In this document: positions 8,347 through 17,229 of the stretch, piece after piece | How positions within the stretch are numbered: the first letter of the stretch is position 1 | Layout: each line of letters opens with the position of its first letter | Source: Sulfurimonas crateris | GTDB lineage: Bacteria; Campylobacterota; Campylobacteria; Campylobacterales; Sulfurimonadaceae | Assembly: GCF_005217605.1 (NCBI RefSeq) | Contig: NZ_SZPX01000001.1 | Location: 431,380-495,379, forward strand | Reading direction: 5' to 3' | DNA length: 64,000 nt | Translations under genes and position numbers: made by a program | The notes under the pieces: model-generated | Databases searched by the model: none | Seen by the model: the letters and a program-made list of their open reading frames with translations, nothing else | What the model was told of the DNA's origin: nothing

Positions 8347-8379
8347 AAATCTATAAAACAAATATTTCAGGAGCAAAAA

Positions 8380-8664
8380 ATGGCAGAGTATTTCGCACAT
8401 GTACTAGCAAGACTTATTGTAAGTTATTTAACTTTATTGGTAATATCACTAGTTATTTTGGCAGGTTACTGGATTATCGCAGATTATAGCTCTATGCTAG
8501 CGTTTATACACAGTGTAAGTGACAATGCTTTTGCAGAGTTTGTTTTGTGGATGCCATTTATATTTGCTTGGTTTAAGCCAGATAAGAAAGGTAATGCAAA
8601 TGCTTACTATCACAGACAAGCAAATTTTTGGGCAATGTATGACACTACTGGGGGAAGATGGTAG
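8380..8664 (+). CDS. Small membrane protein (94 aa), unknown
   Basis: Start ATG preceded by aggagc. Two hydrophobic segments: about residues 11-32 (LIVSYLTLLVISLVILAGYWII) and about 49-64 (FAEFVLWMPFIFAWF), then a charged cytoplasm-like tail (KPDKKGNANAYYHRQ). No recognised family. Overlaps the next gene by 7 bases, so the two are translated together. Position behind its own promoter and opposite a HTH gene is typical of island cargo modules. Confidence 0.6.
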   Translation: MAEYFAHVLARLIVSYLTLLVISLVILAGYWIIADYSSMLAFIHSVSDNAFAEFVLWMPFIFAWFKPDKKGNANAYYHRQANFWAMYDTTGGRW

Positions 8665-9062
8665 TGTCAAAAGTTTATCTCTTTTTTCTATTGACATATT
8701 TTTTTGGAAATTCCCATCTATATGCTGATGATATAGGAAGAATAATCGATTGTGAAACTTCAACTATGACTTATGAATATGTAAAATGCAAACCAAGCAA
8801 TAAGGTCTTTGAAGTTATAGACATTTTACAAGATGGTTGGATTGCAGTTAATAACCATTCATTTTATGTGACTTTTAAAAAAGTAAAAAATTCTCAAAAG
8901 GTCATGAGGTGTCTTGAGTCAAATAGATTTCCAAACTATTTAGGAAATTGCAAGAGTTATAATTTTGATAAACCAAAAACCTGGCTGAGAGAAGATGCTA
9001 TAAAAAACGGTTGGAAATTTACATTGGCTATTGGCGATACAGTTTATTATGTTCAAGAATAG
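8658..9062 (+). CDS. Secreted cysteine-containing protein (134 aa), unknown
   Basis: The N-terminus has a lysine, a hydrophobic run (VYLFFLLTYFFGNSHLYA) and a plausible signal-peptidase site before DDIG (around residue 24). The mature part has four cysteines (DCETS, KCKPS, RCLES, NCKSY), enough for two disulphides, so a periplasmic protein is likely. No family recognised. Starts inside the last codons of the preceding membrane-protein gene, implying coupled translation and perhaps a shared role such as an envelope or immunity module. Confidence 0.6.
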   Translation: MVVSKVYLFFLLTYFFGNSHLYADDIGRIIDCETSTMTYEYVKCKPSNKVFEVIDILQDGWIAVNNHSFYVTFKKVKNSQKVMRCLESNRFPNYLGNCKSYNFDKPKTWLREDAIKNGWKFTLAIGDTVYYVQE

Positions 9063-9105
9063 TGTTATAATGTAAGCAATTGTTAGCTTATAAAAGGATG
9101 TTTTG

Positions 9106-9735
9106 ATGCCATTACAAAATAGGGTTAACCCAAAAGGTGAAATTAAAGCTGTAAAATCAAGAGGTGCATTTCTTGGAAATCGTGGCATTATCCATAATGA
9201 GGAAAAAGAAATTATTTCACCTTTTAAAATAAAAGGTTGGGTGACTTGTCAATTAGAATTCAAAGGTAGAAAACGAGAGTTAATGGCAAAAGGTAAATAT
9301 ACTGAGCTATTTTTTTTAGATGAAGCAACAGCATTTTCAGCAGGGCATCGTCCTTGTGCTGAATGCAGAAGAACAAGATACAATGAATTTAAAACTAAAT
9401 GGCTAGAAGCAAATCAAAGCTTACTTCTTGATAATTCAACAAGTATAGCTAATATTGATAAAATTATTCACCAAGATAGAATCAATAAAAAACAAAAAGT
9501 TACCTATCAAGATAAAATGAATTTATTACCAAAGGGTACAATGATTCAGATTAATAATATTGAATATTTAATTTGGAACAATAAAATTTTCAAATGGACA
9601 TTTCAAGGCTACGAACCTACAAATATTCATATAACCGATACACATGTTACAATATTGACACCAAAATCGTATGTTGAAATGTTTAAGAAAGGGTTTATTC
9701 CTGCGGTTCATATCAGTTTGCAAACAGAAAGCTAA
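9106..9735 (+). CDS. Conserved hypothetical protein with GHRPCAECRR motif
   Basis: About 209 residues. Start ATG 9106 follows aaaggatg; a TTG immediately before it is the alternative. The segments MPLQNRVNPKGEI, ARGAFLGNRG-like (SRGAFLGNRG) and LFFLDEATAFSAGHRPCAECRR match a widespread bacterial conserved hypothetical family known from memory; the Cys-x-x-Cys with adjacent His suggests metal binding, reminiscent of Ada-type zinc sites. Function is unknown. It stands alone between two unrelated small modules, so it is likely independent cargo. Its C-terminal 90 residues lack recognisable motifs. Confidence 0.65.
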   Translation: MPLQNRVNPKGEIKAVKSRGAFLGNRGIIHNEEKEIISPFKIKGWVTCQLEFKGRKRELMAKGKYTELFFLDEATAFSAGHRPCAECRRTRYNEFKTKWLEANQSLLLDNSTSIANIDKIIHQDRINKKQKVTYQDKMNLLPKGTMIQINNIEYLIWNNKIFKWTFQGYEPTNIHITDTHVTILTPKSYVEMFKKGFIPAVHISLQTES

Positions 9736-9801
9736 CGAGATATTGGAGAGAAATATAAACGATACTTGAGTGTATCAAATTGCTTCATTTAGGAGGTTTT
9801 T

Positions 9802-9954
9802 ATGCCATTTTTATTGCTTTTAATTGCACTGTTTATTTTTGCATTACTTCGTGGCGAGCATAATGCGTCGTTTGTTATTTTGATGATGATTGTGGCCGCA
9901 CTACTTGCAACATACTACAAACCATTTAGAGACTCTTTGAGAGAATTTTTTTAG
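9802..9954 (+). CDS. Small hydrophobic protein (50 aa)
   Basis: Perfect Shine-Dalgarno aggagg 5 bases before the ATG. The product MPFLLLLIALFIFALLRGEH continues to a second hydrophobic helix (FVILMMIVAALLATYY) and a short charged end. Two membrane helices joined by a short polar loop. The next small gene starts 9 bases after its stop with another aggagg, so the pair is a translation unit. Function unknown; small membrane peptides of this form can be toxins, but no evidence supports that here. Confidence 0.55.
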   Translation: MPFLLLLIALFIFALLRGEHNASFVILMMIVAALLATYYKPFRDSLREFF

Positions 9955-9963
9955 GAGGTATTT

Positions 9964-10077
9964 ATGTCGGCTTTAGAAATTGCACTTCTTCCCTTGGTAC
10001 TTTTTACCGTTGCCATAGGGAAATTTAGATACGAAAATAAATATTTTACATACCACTTTATGGAACGAAAATCTTGA
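9964..10077 (+). CDS. Small membrane protein (37 aa), one of three related 3' segments
   Basis: Perfect aggagg ribosome site and ATG at 9964. The protein begins MSALEIALLPLVLFTVAIG and continues KFRYEN, after which it diverges from two related segments downstream (11242-11331 and 15360-15417) that continue with Y-S-x-Y-S-P. It therefore appears to be a once longer gene whose 3' end was replaced where the Fic module begins. One membrane helix. Function unknown. Confidence 0.5.
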   Translation: MSALEIALLPLVLFTVAIGKFRYENKYFTYHFMERKS

Positions 10078-10108
10078 TTTTTCACTCCACTTTAGCTATA
10101 CTCACTCT

Positions 10109-11245
10109 ATGAAAAAACAAAAATGGATATGGGAATATGATGAGTATCCCAATTTTAGATACGATAAAGCCAAACTAGAACCACTGTTAAGAGATATTGC
10201 TTATGAACAAGGCAAACTAAAATCTTTTATGCTATTGATGGATAAAGAGAGCACAAACTATTCATTAGCTCAAACTTTAGAAAATGAGATCATAGCAAGT
10301 TGTGAAATAGAGGGTGAAATATTAAACCGTCAAAGTGTTCGTTCCTCCATCAAACAAAAACTTGGACTTGAATCAGATGCACATTATAAAGCTGTAAAAA
10401 AAGAGGATAATTATGTAGATATTCTTATCGATGCGAATACAAACTATGATGAAGATTTAACACTTGATAAACTCTTTGGTTGGCATCATGCTATGTTTGA
10501 AAAAGGGTATAGTGGATTTTCAAAGATTAAAGTAGCCCAGTTTAGAGGAGAAGGTGCTATGCAAGTAGTTTCTGGTGATTATGGTAAAGAGAGAATCCAT
10601 TACGAAGCACCGCCTTATGATACTCTTAATGATGAAATGAATAGTTTTATAAAATGGTTCAATGATGCTCCTACAACTCTTGAAAAAGCAGCTATTACTC
10701 ACCTTTGGTTTGTAATTATCCATCCATTTGACGATGGCAATGGAAGAATCACAAGAGCATTAACTGATAGAGTATTATCAAAATTAGAACAATCTACTTT
10801 TTCAAAAATATATACCATGTCAAAGAGTATCTATGAAGACAGAATTGGTTATTATGAAGCTTTGGATAAAACAACTGGAAGATTTGCTAAAGATGATCCG
10901 CTAGATATTACTTACTGGATGGAGTGGTTTTTTAAAACCTTGCACCATGCACTGTTAGATGCCGGGAAACAGCTAAACTATGTTGTGGAAAAAACGAAGT
11001 TTTGGGATGCACATAGAGAAGATGAACTAAATATAAGACAAATAAAAGTACTTAATAGACTTCTTGATATTGGAAGTGAAAACTTTAAAGGTGATCTTAC
11101 AAAAGCAAAATATGTAAAAATTGCCGACACTGCTGAAACTAATGCTTCAAGGGATATATCAGATTTATTGGCAAAAGGGTGTATTAAACAAGTAGAGGGT
11201 ACGATAGGTAGAGGAACTAGATATACTATTAATCATATTCCTTAG
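10109..11245 (+). CDS. Fic family protein with DUF4172 N-terminus
   Basis: 378 residues. The catalytic Fic motif is HPFDDGNGR (205-213), with the His for transfer and the acidic/Asn metal site intact, so it should transfer AMP or a related group to a target hydroxyl. The N-terminal MKKQKWIWEYDEYPNF fits DUF4172. A class II type inhibitory helix is visible as SCEIEGE (64-70), matching (S/T)xxxE(G/N), so activity is probably self-restrained by Glu68. A winged-helix-like region lies at the C-terminus (about 300-370). A tatact box stands about 15 bases before the ATG. It is self-contained cargo and no separate antitoxin gene is adjacent. Confidence 0.87.
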   Translation: MKKQKWIWEYDEYPNFRYDKAKLEPLLRDIAYEQGKLKSFMLLMDKESTNYSLAQTLENEIIASCEIEGEILNRQSVRSSIKQKLGLESDAHYKAVKKEDNYVDILIDANTNYDEDLTLDKLFGWHHAMFEKGYSGFSKIKVAQFRGEGAMQVVSGDYGKERIHYEAPPYDTLNDEMNSFIKWFNDAPTTLEKAAITHLWFVIIHPFDDGNGRITRALTDRVLSKLEQSTFSKIYTMSKSIYEDRIGYYEALDKTTGRFAKDDPLDITYWMEWFFKTLHHALLDAGKQLNYVVEKTKFWDAHREDELNIRQIKVLNRLLDIGSENFKGDLTKAKYVKIADTAETNASRDISDLLAKGCIKQVEGTIGRGTRYTINHIP

Positions 11246-11331
11246 TACTCTTTACCATTGTGGTTGCCATAGGAAAATTTAGATACGAAAACGGTTACTC
11301 AGAATATAGCCCTTACTATAAATACAAATAA
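11242..11331 (+). repeat. Relic of small-gene 3' end, copy 2
   Basis: A frame overlapping the Fic stop encodes LVLFTIVVAIGKFRYENG followed by YSEYSPYYKYK and a stop. It matches the end of the 37-residue gene at 9964 (LVLFTVAIGKFRYEN) and copy 3 at 15360. It has no start codon here. These relics stand at module borders. Confidence 0.55.
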
Positions 11332-11411
11332 AATACACTATTTAGTATAGAAAGTATATAATTATTGGATTATCTATATAAAATTATAGATTTTATGCTA
11401 TAATCTTTCTT

Positions 11412-12050
11412 ATGAAAACTATCGAGATTAAAAATGCTTTACCACTGTCAGTTTTTTCCCATGAGATGCTTTATGCACTGCTGGAAAAATCAGTGAGCAA
11501 TGTAAACGATAAGATCTCAAACCTCGTAAAAAGTGGTGAACTTGTACGACTCAAAAAAGGTTTTTATACTTTTTCTAAAGCCTACCTTACAAAACCGATA
11601 GATCTCATCAGTGTTGCAAACACTCTTTATACTCCTTCTTATGTCTCTTTTGACTATGCTCTGAGCTACTACAGGATGATACCTGAGAGGGTAAGTGAAA
11701 TCACATCTGCTACAAGTAAAAACGAAAAACTTTTTGAAACTCCCGTAGGAAGATTTAGCTATAAAAAAGTATCTCTCAAAGTTTACTCTTTAGGGATTGA
11801 CTGGCTTTATGATGATGTTGAAGGCGGAAGATTTATAGCAACTCCAGAAAAAGCTCTGTGCGATAAGATACGCTACGATAGAGGTATCGGTACTCTTACT
11901 CAAGGTGCGATGGTAGATTACCTCAAATATGATCTGCGACTTGAGATCGCAAAGCCGTTGGATGCTGGGCTTATAGAAGAGATAGCCATCGCATATAGAT
12001 CACGAAATCTCAAAACGCTCTCTCAAGTAGTTGAAAAAGGAAAGCTATGA
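11412..12050 (+). CDS. AbiEi-type antitoxin (type IV TA), first copy
   Basis: 212 residues. N-terminal winged-helix (LEKSVSNVNDKISNLVKSGELVRLKKGFY) followed by the AbiEi domain (SYVSFDYALSYYRMIPERV, and ATPEKALCDKI). In AbiE systems this protein represses its own operon and counters the toxin without binding it stably. It overlaps the toxin gene by 4 bases (ATGA), the usual coupling. The AbiE pair gives abortive infection against phages in known cases. A promoter is likely in the AT-rich stretch 11340-11410, where tataatctt lies about 14 bases before the ATG. Confidence 0.85.
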   Translation: MKTIEIKNALPLSVFSHEMLYALLEKSVSNVNDKISNLVKSGELVRLKKGFYTFSKAYLTKPIDLISVANTLYTPSYVSFDYALSYYRMIPERVSEITSATSKNEKLFETPVGRFSYKKVSLKVYSLGIDWLYDDVEGGRFIATPEKALCDKIRYDRGIGTLTQGAMVDYLKYDLRLEIAKPLDAGLIEEIAIAYRSRNLKTLSQVVEKGKL

Positions 12051-12934
12051 AACATCCAGCACTTATAAAAATGCTCGAAAAATATGACCTCTCAAATCCT
12101 AATGCCAGCTTTGATGCTCTTAGAGAGATACTGCAAGAGATAGTACTGTTAGGATTATATGATGCAGGTTTTTTCAAACACGCTGCTTTTTACGGTGGAA
12201 CGGCTCTTAGAATACTGCATAACTTACCTAGATTTTCAGAAGATTTGGATTTTTCACTTCTTGAGTCAAACCAAAAGTTTAACCTAAAACCTTATGAAGA
12301 TGCGATTATCTCAACTTTAAAAGCTTTTGGCTTTGATGTAACCATAGAGATAAAAGAGAAAAACAATAGCAGTGCCATAGCCTCAGCTTTTGTAAAAGGC
12401 AACACGATTGAGCATCTCATAAATATAAATGCCCCAAAAGATATAACGAGTAAAATCCATAGAGATCAAGCTGTAAAGATAAAACTTGAAGTAGATACAA
12501 ACCCACCGCTGGAGTTTGAAACACAAAACATTATAAGACTAACTCCACGACCGTTTTCTATAAATGCTTTTACTTTGCCGTCTCTTTATGCAGGAAAAAT
12601 GCATGCCATACTTTGCCGTGCATGGAGTAGCAGACCAAAAGGGCGTGACTGGTATGACTTGGTTTGGTACATAGCAAACGATGTAGAACTTGATGTAAAA
12701 CACTTAAAAGCGAGACTCTCTCAAAGCTGTAAATACCTAGAAGCAAATAAGATAAATATACCAGATGAGCTTACAAAACAAAACATAAAAGAGCTGCTTT
12801 TACAAAGGATAGAGAGCCTTGATGTAGCAAAAGCAAAAAATGATATACAGCCGTTCATAAAAGATATGAGAGAAATTGAACTTTGGTCAAAAGAGTTTTT
12901 TGTAGCAATAATTGAGAATATAAAAGTGAAGTAG
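12047..12934 (+). CDS. AbiEii nucleotidyltransferase toxin, first copy
   Basis: 295 residues. The nucleotidyltransferase fold is marked by YGGTALRIL (about 48-56) and SEDLDFSLL (about 63-71), the GG/T and DxD motifs that bind nucleotide and metal in AbiEii/AbiGii toxins. These toxins modify tRNA ends or related RNAs, and some attach pyrimidines to tRNA acceptor stems. ATGA overlap with its antitoxin gene. Eight bases after its stop begins the primase-helicase gene, so that gene may be in the same transcript. Confidence 0.85.
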   Translation: MKHPALIKMLEKYDLSNPNASFDALREILQEIVLLGLYDAGFFKHAAFYGGTALRILHNLPRFSEDLDFSLLESNQKFNLKPYEDAIISTLKAFGFDVTIEIKEKNNSSAIASAFVKGNTIEHLININAPKDITSKIHRDQAVKIKLEVDTNPPLEFETQNIIRLTPRPFSINAFTLPSLYAGKMHAILCRAWSSRPKGRDWYDLVWYIANDVELDVKHLKARLSQSCKYLEANKINIPDELTKQNIKELLLQRIESLDVAKAKNDIQPFIKDMREIELWSKEFFVAIIENIKVK

Positions 12935-12941
12935 CTTAATT

Positions 12942-15140
12942 ATGACACTTCAACAACTCCATCAAAAATTACAATATTTAGAATCTGAAAAATCAAAACT
13001 TGAAAATGAGATTCTTCAAATAAAAAAGCAAATAGAACAACTCTCACCTTTTACAAAAGAGCAGAAAATCGAACTTTTTAAATCGCTTTTTATAGGTAGA
13101 GGTGATGTGTTTGCAAAATATTGGCTTAGCCGTGATGGACTTAAAAAAGGATATTCTCCAGCAACTTACACTTTTAAAGGAAATGATTATATCCCTGTGT
13201 CAAATGAGATTATTCAACAGCATCTTGAAGGTAAAATTAGGCTTGGCACTTATGTAGTAGTAAATCAAACTATGGCGAAGTTTTTAGTGATAGATTTGGA
13301 TAAAGCAAGTTTTGTGGAGGATGCGAGGGCAATAAAACAAATATCATCATCTCTTGGACTAAAGCCACTTTTTGAGATTTCAAAATCTGGTAACGGTATC
13401 CATATTTGGTACTTCTTTGAGCTTCCTATAAAAGCAAAAGATGTAAGAAAACTAGGCGATATTATCATCACAAAAGCTATGGATTCAAGTAGTGGAATCG
13501 ATATGTCAAGCTATGATAGAATGTTTCCAAACCAAGATTTTGTAGCTCCTGATGCACTGGGCAATCTAGTGGCACTGCCACTGCATTATGGCTCAAGAAA
13601 TGAAAATAAAACAGTTTTTGTAGATATGGATACCATGCAGCCCTTTGTAAATCAATGGGAAATCTTGCAAAACATTTATAAAATATCCATCTATCAAGTA
13701 GCGGCAATTTTACGAGAGCATTTACTAAATTTAAACAGTGATGAAAACCTTATGCCATGGGAAATTAAACAAGATAAACCACTGGTTTTTCCGAAAACAA
13801 CAAAAGCTGTATTGTACGATGCTTTATATATCGAAAAACAAAACCTATCTAAAGGGGTCCTCAATAAACTTCAAAGACTCTCAAGCTTTTCAAATCCAGA
13901 GTTTTTTGTATTGCAAAATTTACGAAAGTCAACCTTTAACACTCCAAGAATTATCACATCATTTGATATCAATGAAAGATACATTATCGTTCCCAGAGGG
14001 CTTACAAACAAGGTTTTAAGCCTTTTCAGTTCTCATAAAGCAAAACTTTTTATTGAAGATAAACGATTTGTAAAACCTATAGATAAACTAAATTTCACTC
14101 TTACTTTAAAAGATGAGCAGCAAATAGCACTTGAAAAAGTTTTAAATCAAAACTACTCAGTTTTAATTGCACCTCCAGGGTTTGGAAAAACAGCAGTTGC
14201 AGCAGCGGTTCTTGAAAAAAGAGGTGTCAATACACTGATATTAGTCAATAAAAGCAATCTTCTTGATCAATGGGTTGAGCGACTTTGTGAGTATTTTCAA
14301 ATTGATATTAAAGCTATTGGAAAACTTGGCAATGGAAAGAAAAAACTAAACTCAAATTTAGATATAGCAACATTGCAGTCACTAAAAAATAGACCAGAAC
14401 TTATAGAAGAGTATTCACAAATAATAATCGATGAAGTACACCATATCCCTGCTATTTCATTTGAAATACCTCTTAGAAAATTTAAAGGTAAATATGTTTT
14501 AGGTTTAAGTGCAACACCAGCAAGGCAAGATGGAATGCATCCAATTATGTTTATGCAGTGTGGAGATATTGCATACGAATCAAAAAAAGAGATTAGGAAA
14601 ATACATACTTTAAAAACAGTTGTTTCTTCATTTGAAGCAATCAGCAATGATTTTGGGCTTATTTTAAATGAGATGGTGGAAGACTTTGACAAAAACAATC
14701 TGATTATCTCTGAAATAGAGAAACTCAAAGATAGAAATATCTTGGTGCTTAGTGAGAGAATCGAGCATTTGAATATTCTGTATCATCTACTTGATGCCAA
14801 AGGTTTAAAATCTATTCTTATACATGGTGGACTCAAATCAAAAATGAAAAAAGAGTTTTTAAAAGAAGCAAATAATTCATCAATTATCTTATCTACAAGC
14901 AGTTTTATTGGAGAAGGAATCGATTTTTCTCATCTTGATACTATTGTGCTTACTATGCCAGTATCATATTGGGGAAGAATAGTTCAATATCTTGGACGAA
15001 TTGGAAGAAATGGACAGGAATGCATTGCGGTTGATTTTTTTGATGAGAACACTCCTATGCTTAGGTCAAGTTTTCATAAACGGCAAAGAGGGTATAAAAA
15101 GATGGGTTATGTGCCGTTAGATGAGAAGGGATTATTTTAA
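12942..15140 (+). CDS. Archaeo-eukaryotic primase / SF2 helicase fusion
   Basis: 732 residues. N-terminal coiled coil (about 1-45), then an archaeo-eukaryotic-type primase domain with the metal motif VIDLDKA (Asp118, Asp120) and SGNGIHIW (His154). This is followed by a superfamily 2 helicase: Walker A APPGFGKT (about 410), DEVHH (about 497), GLSATP (about 521) and QYLGRIGR (about 682). Primase-helicase fusions of this type are known from predicted conflict systems (annotated in databases as TOTE-type); they are thought to act on invading nucleic acid. It follows AbiEii by 7 bases. All key catalytic residues visible to me are intact. Whether it needs other partners is unclear; none of the usual ones is next to it. 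Confidence 0.8.
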   Translation: MTLQQLHQKLQYLESEKSKLENEILQIKKQIEQLSPFTKEQKIELFKSLFIGRGDVFAKYWLSRDGLKKGYSPATYTFKGNDYIPVSNEIIQQHLEGKIRLGTYVVVNQTMAKFLVIDLDKASFVEDARAIKQISSSLGLKPLFEISKSGNGIHIWYFFELPIKAKDVRKLGDIIITKAMDSSSGIDMSSYDRMFPNQDFVAPDALGNLVALPLHYGSRNENKTVFVDMDTMQPFVNQWEILQNIYKISIYQVAAILREHLLNLNSDENLMPWEIKQDKPLVFPKTTKAVLYDALYIEKQNLSKGVLNKLQRLSSFSNPEFFVLQNLRKSTFNTPRIITSFDINERYIIVPRGLTNKVLSLFSSHKAKLFIEDKRFVKPIDKLNFTLTLKDEQQIALEKVLNQNYSVLIAPPGFGKTAVAAAVLEKRGVNTLILVNKSNLLDQWVERLCEYFQIDIKAIGKLGNGKKKLNSNLDIATLQSLKNRPELIEEYSQIIIDEVHHIPAISFEIPLRKFKGKYVLGLSATPARQDGMHPIMFMQCGDIAYESKKEIRKIHTLKTVVSSFEAISNDFGLILNEMVEDFDKNNLIISEIEKLKDRNILVLSERIEHLNILYHLLDAKGLKSILIHGGLKSKMKKEFLKEANNSSIILSTSSFIGEGIDFSHLDTIVLTMPVSYWGRIVQYLGRIGRNGQECIAVDFFDENTPMLRSSFHKRQRGYKKMGYVPLDEKGLF

Positions 15141-15352
15141 CTATCCCTCCTCAAACTATCAATTAAAGTGCTTCTTTTAACATCAAAAGTTCTGCAAATT
15201 ACAGCTTTATTCATGCCACTTGACAATGTGATATAGTTTTCTTATATTTATTTTGTAGGTGTTGTTTTATATCTCTTAAACTATATCCAGTATTATGAAG
15301 TGCCAAAATCACAGAGTGAATAGATAAAAGCATTTGAAGCTTTTGTTTTCTC
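15137..15352 (-). pseudogene. Possible C-terminal relic of a recombinase (minus strand)
   Basis: In the 391-base gap after the primase-helicase gene, the minus strand has two short frames that together look like DNA-binding helices: NTGYSLRDIKQHLQNKYKKT, then, after a frame change near 15214, NKAVICRTFDVKRSTLIDSL. The second resembles the C-terminal helix-turn-helix of serine recombinases. No start codon fits a complete gene. Weakly supported; it may be a decayed recombinase end or chance. Confidence 0.3.
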
Positions 15353-15359
15353 TTTTTTT

Positions 15360-15417
15360 AGTTTTAGATATGAAAACGATTACTCAAAATACAGCCCCTT
15401 TTATAAAAATAAATTAA
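15360..15417 (+). repeat. Relic of small-gene 3' end, copy 3
   Basis: Encodes FRYENDYSKYSPFYKNK, clearly related to copies at 9964-10077 and 11242-11331. It lies between the primase-helicase gene and the second AbiE pair. The rest of the gap to 15531 shows no further gene. Confidence 0.5.
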
Positions 15418-15531
15418 CTTTTCCTCTTTGTTTCTAAAATTACTACTTTTATAAACTAATATTTTACAAAAAGATATGAATTTAAAACTAACCTCTTGCT
15501 TTTGTTTTAAAAAATAGCTAAAATATAAATT

Positions 15532-16302
15532 ATGAATTTACAAAATGACATAAAAATAAAACAACTGTATCAAATGTTACCAGAGGGGGTAGTCGCTCCA
15601 GCTTCTTGGCTTGCAGAGCAGGGCTATTCTATGCAGCTACTTTATCAGTACACTAAAAGCGGTTGGCTCAAAAAAACCTCAAGAGGCTCATACATAAGAG
15701 GCGATGTAAACCCATCTTGGCAGGGAGCTGTTTTAGGACTGCAAAAACTTAGCAATCAGCCATTTCACATAGGTGGTGTAACATCTCTTAATCTTCAAGG
15801 TTATGCTCATTATCTGCCATTGAACAACTCACAAACAATATATCTGTACGGCACTCAAAAACTTCCAGCATGGTTTAAAAATATAAAACTTGAACAAGAG
15901 TTTTATGTGATGAAAAAGCCCTATTTTAAGACAATAGGTCTGAAAAGTATACCATCAAATATAAAAGATTGGGAAATGGTAGTCTCATCTCCTGAGAGAG
16001 CTATCATGGAGCTTCTTTATCAAGTAAAACCCGATGGACTTAGCTTTGAGTTTGCAGCAGAGATATTTGAGGGATTAACAACTCTTCGACCATCTTTAGT
16101 CAATGAACTTTTAGGTATGTGTGAAAACATAAGAGTCAAACGCCTTTTTCTTTTTCTGACAAGCTACTTTAACCACCCTTGGGCAAAGCATATAAAAAAA
16201 GAGAGTTTAGAACTTGGTGTTGGCAGAATGCAGATAGTAAAAAACGGTGTCTTTGACAACGAGTTTTTAATAACAGTACCAAAGGAGTACCATGCTAGAT
16301 AA
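15532..16302 (+). CDS. AbiEi-like antitoxin, second copy
   Basis: 256 residues. N-terminal winged helix (VVAPASWLAEQGYSMQLLYQ, followed by GWLKKTSRGSYIRG) and an AbiEi-type domain with GGVTSLNLQGYAHYL and SSPERAIMELLYQV. It is longer than and divergent from the copy at 11412, so the two pairs are unlikely to cross-react. It overlaps the toxin gene by 11 bases. A tattatg-like AT-rich promoter region precedes it. Role: repressor and antidote of the type IV toxin-antitoxin pair. Confidence 0.8.
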   Translation: MNLQNDIKIKQLYQMLPEGVVAPASWLAEQGYSMQLLYQYTKSGWLKKTSRGSYIRGDVNPSWQGAVLGLQKLSNQPFHIGGVTSLNLQGYAHYLPLNNSQTIYLYGTQKLPAWFKNIKLEQEFYVMKKPYFKTIGLKSIPSNIKDWEMVVSSPERAIMELLYQVKPDGLSFEFAAEIFEGLTTLRPSLVNELLGMCENIRVKRLFLFLTSYFNHPWAKHIKKESLELGVGRMQIVKNGVFDNEFLITVPKEYHAR

Positions 16303-17212
16303 AAATTCCATCTATTACAAACAAGTACAGTTGCTCTTAGAAGTGCTACCCTATGTCTCACAAGAGGAATGTTTTGCTCTCAAAGGCGGTACGGCTATCA
16401 ATATGTTTGTAAGAGACATGCCAAGACTCTCGGTAGATATAGACCTTATGTATCTTCCAGTAGAAGATCGACAAACTAGCCTTCAAAATATTGCCGAGTC
16501 GTTTGAAAGAATTGCTCAGACAATAGAATCTTCAATGCGAGGTACAAAAGTATATAGACTAGACCAACAAGGAGATGGAATACTTTCTAAACTTCAAGTT
16601 GAAAAAAACGGTGTACGAATCAAAATAGAGGCATCGCCAGTTACTAGAGGAACAGTGAGAGAACCGAGCGTTCTAAGCGTATCGGTAAAGGTGGAAGAGG
16701 AGTTTGGTTTTGCGGAGACTAGCGTAGTTCACTTGGACGATCTGTATGCTGGAAAACTCTGCGCTGCACTTGATAGACAACACCCTAGAGACTTTTTTGA
16801 TGTCAGAGGACTGCTTGACAATGAGGGCATAAGCGATGCTCTTATGGATGTGTTTATAGTGTACTTGATAAGCAGTAATCAACCTATATCAAAACTATTG
16901 CAACCAAACTTGATAGACATCAAAAGAATTTACGCTGAACAGTTTGTCGGGATGCCCATAGTTCCAATGCCTTTGGAAGTTTTAGAAGAAACTAGAGTAG
17001 AACTTGTTAGCACAATTCATTCTAAACTTACTCAAAATCATCGTGATTTTTTGATAGGCTTTAAAGAGGAAAATCCTGACTGGAGTTTGCTTCCTTTTGA
17101 AAACATAAAGGAACTTCCATCGGTAAAGTGGAAAATACTCAATCTTCAAAAAATGCCAAAAGTCAAAAAAGTTGAAGCTTTACAGAAGCTAAAAGATACA
17201 CTAAAAATCTAA
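16292..17212 (+). CDS. AbiEii-family nucleotidyltransferase toxin, second copy
   Basis: 306 residues. Nucleotidyltransferase motifs FALKGGTAINMF (about 28-39) and SVDIDLMYL (about 46-54), then a conserved DLYAGKLCAALDRQHPRDFF stretch (about 150-169) typical of the AbiEii/AbiGii family. Ribosome site aaggag before the ATG lies inside the antitoxin gene. The C-terminus (QNHRDFLIGFKEENPDW) is typical of the longer subgroup. Not closely similar to the toxin at 12047. Likely to halt growth when the antitoxin fails or a phage triggers it. Confidence 0.82.
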   Translation: MLDKNSIYYKQVQLLLEVLPYVSQEECFALKGGTAINMFVRDMPRLSVDIDLMYLPVEDRQTSLQNIAESFERIAQTIESSMRGTKVYRLDQQGDGILSKLQVEKNGVRIKIEASPVTRGTVREPSVLSVSVKVEEEFGFAETSVVHLDDLYAGKLCAALDRQHPRDFFDVRGLLDNEGISDALMDVFIVYLISSNQPISKLLQPNLIDIKRIYAEQFVGMPIVPMPLEVLEETRVELVSTIHSKLTQNHRDFLIGFKEENPDWSLLPFENIKELPSVKWKILNLQKMPKVKKVEALQKLKDTLKI

Positions 17213-17229
17213 AATAAGGAGAATGAACA

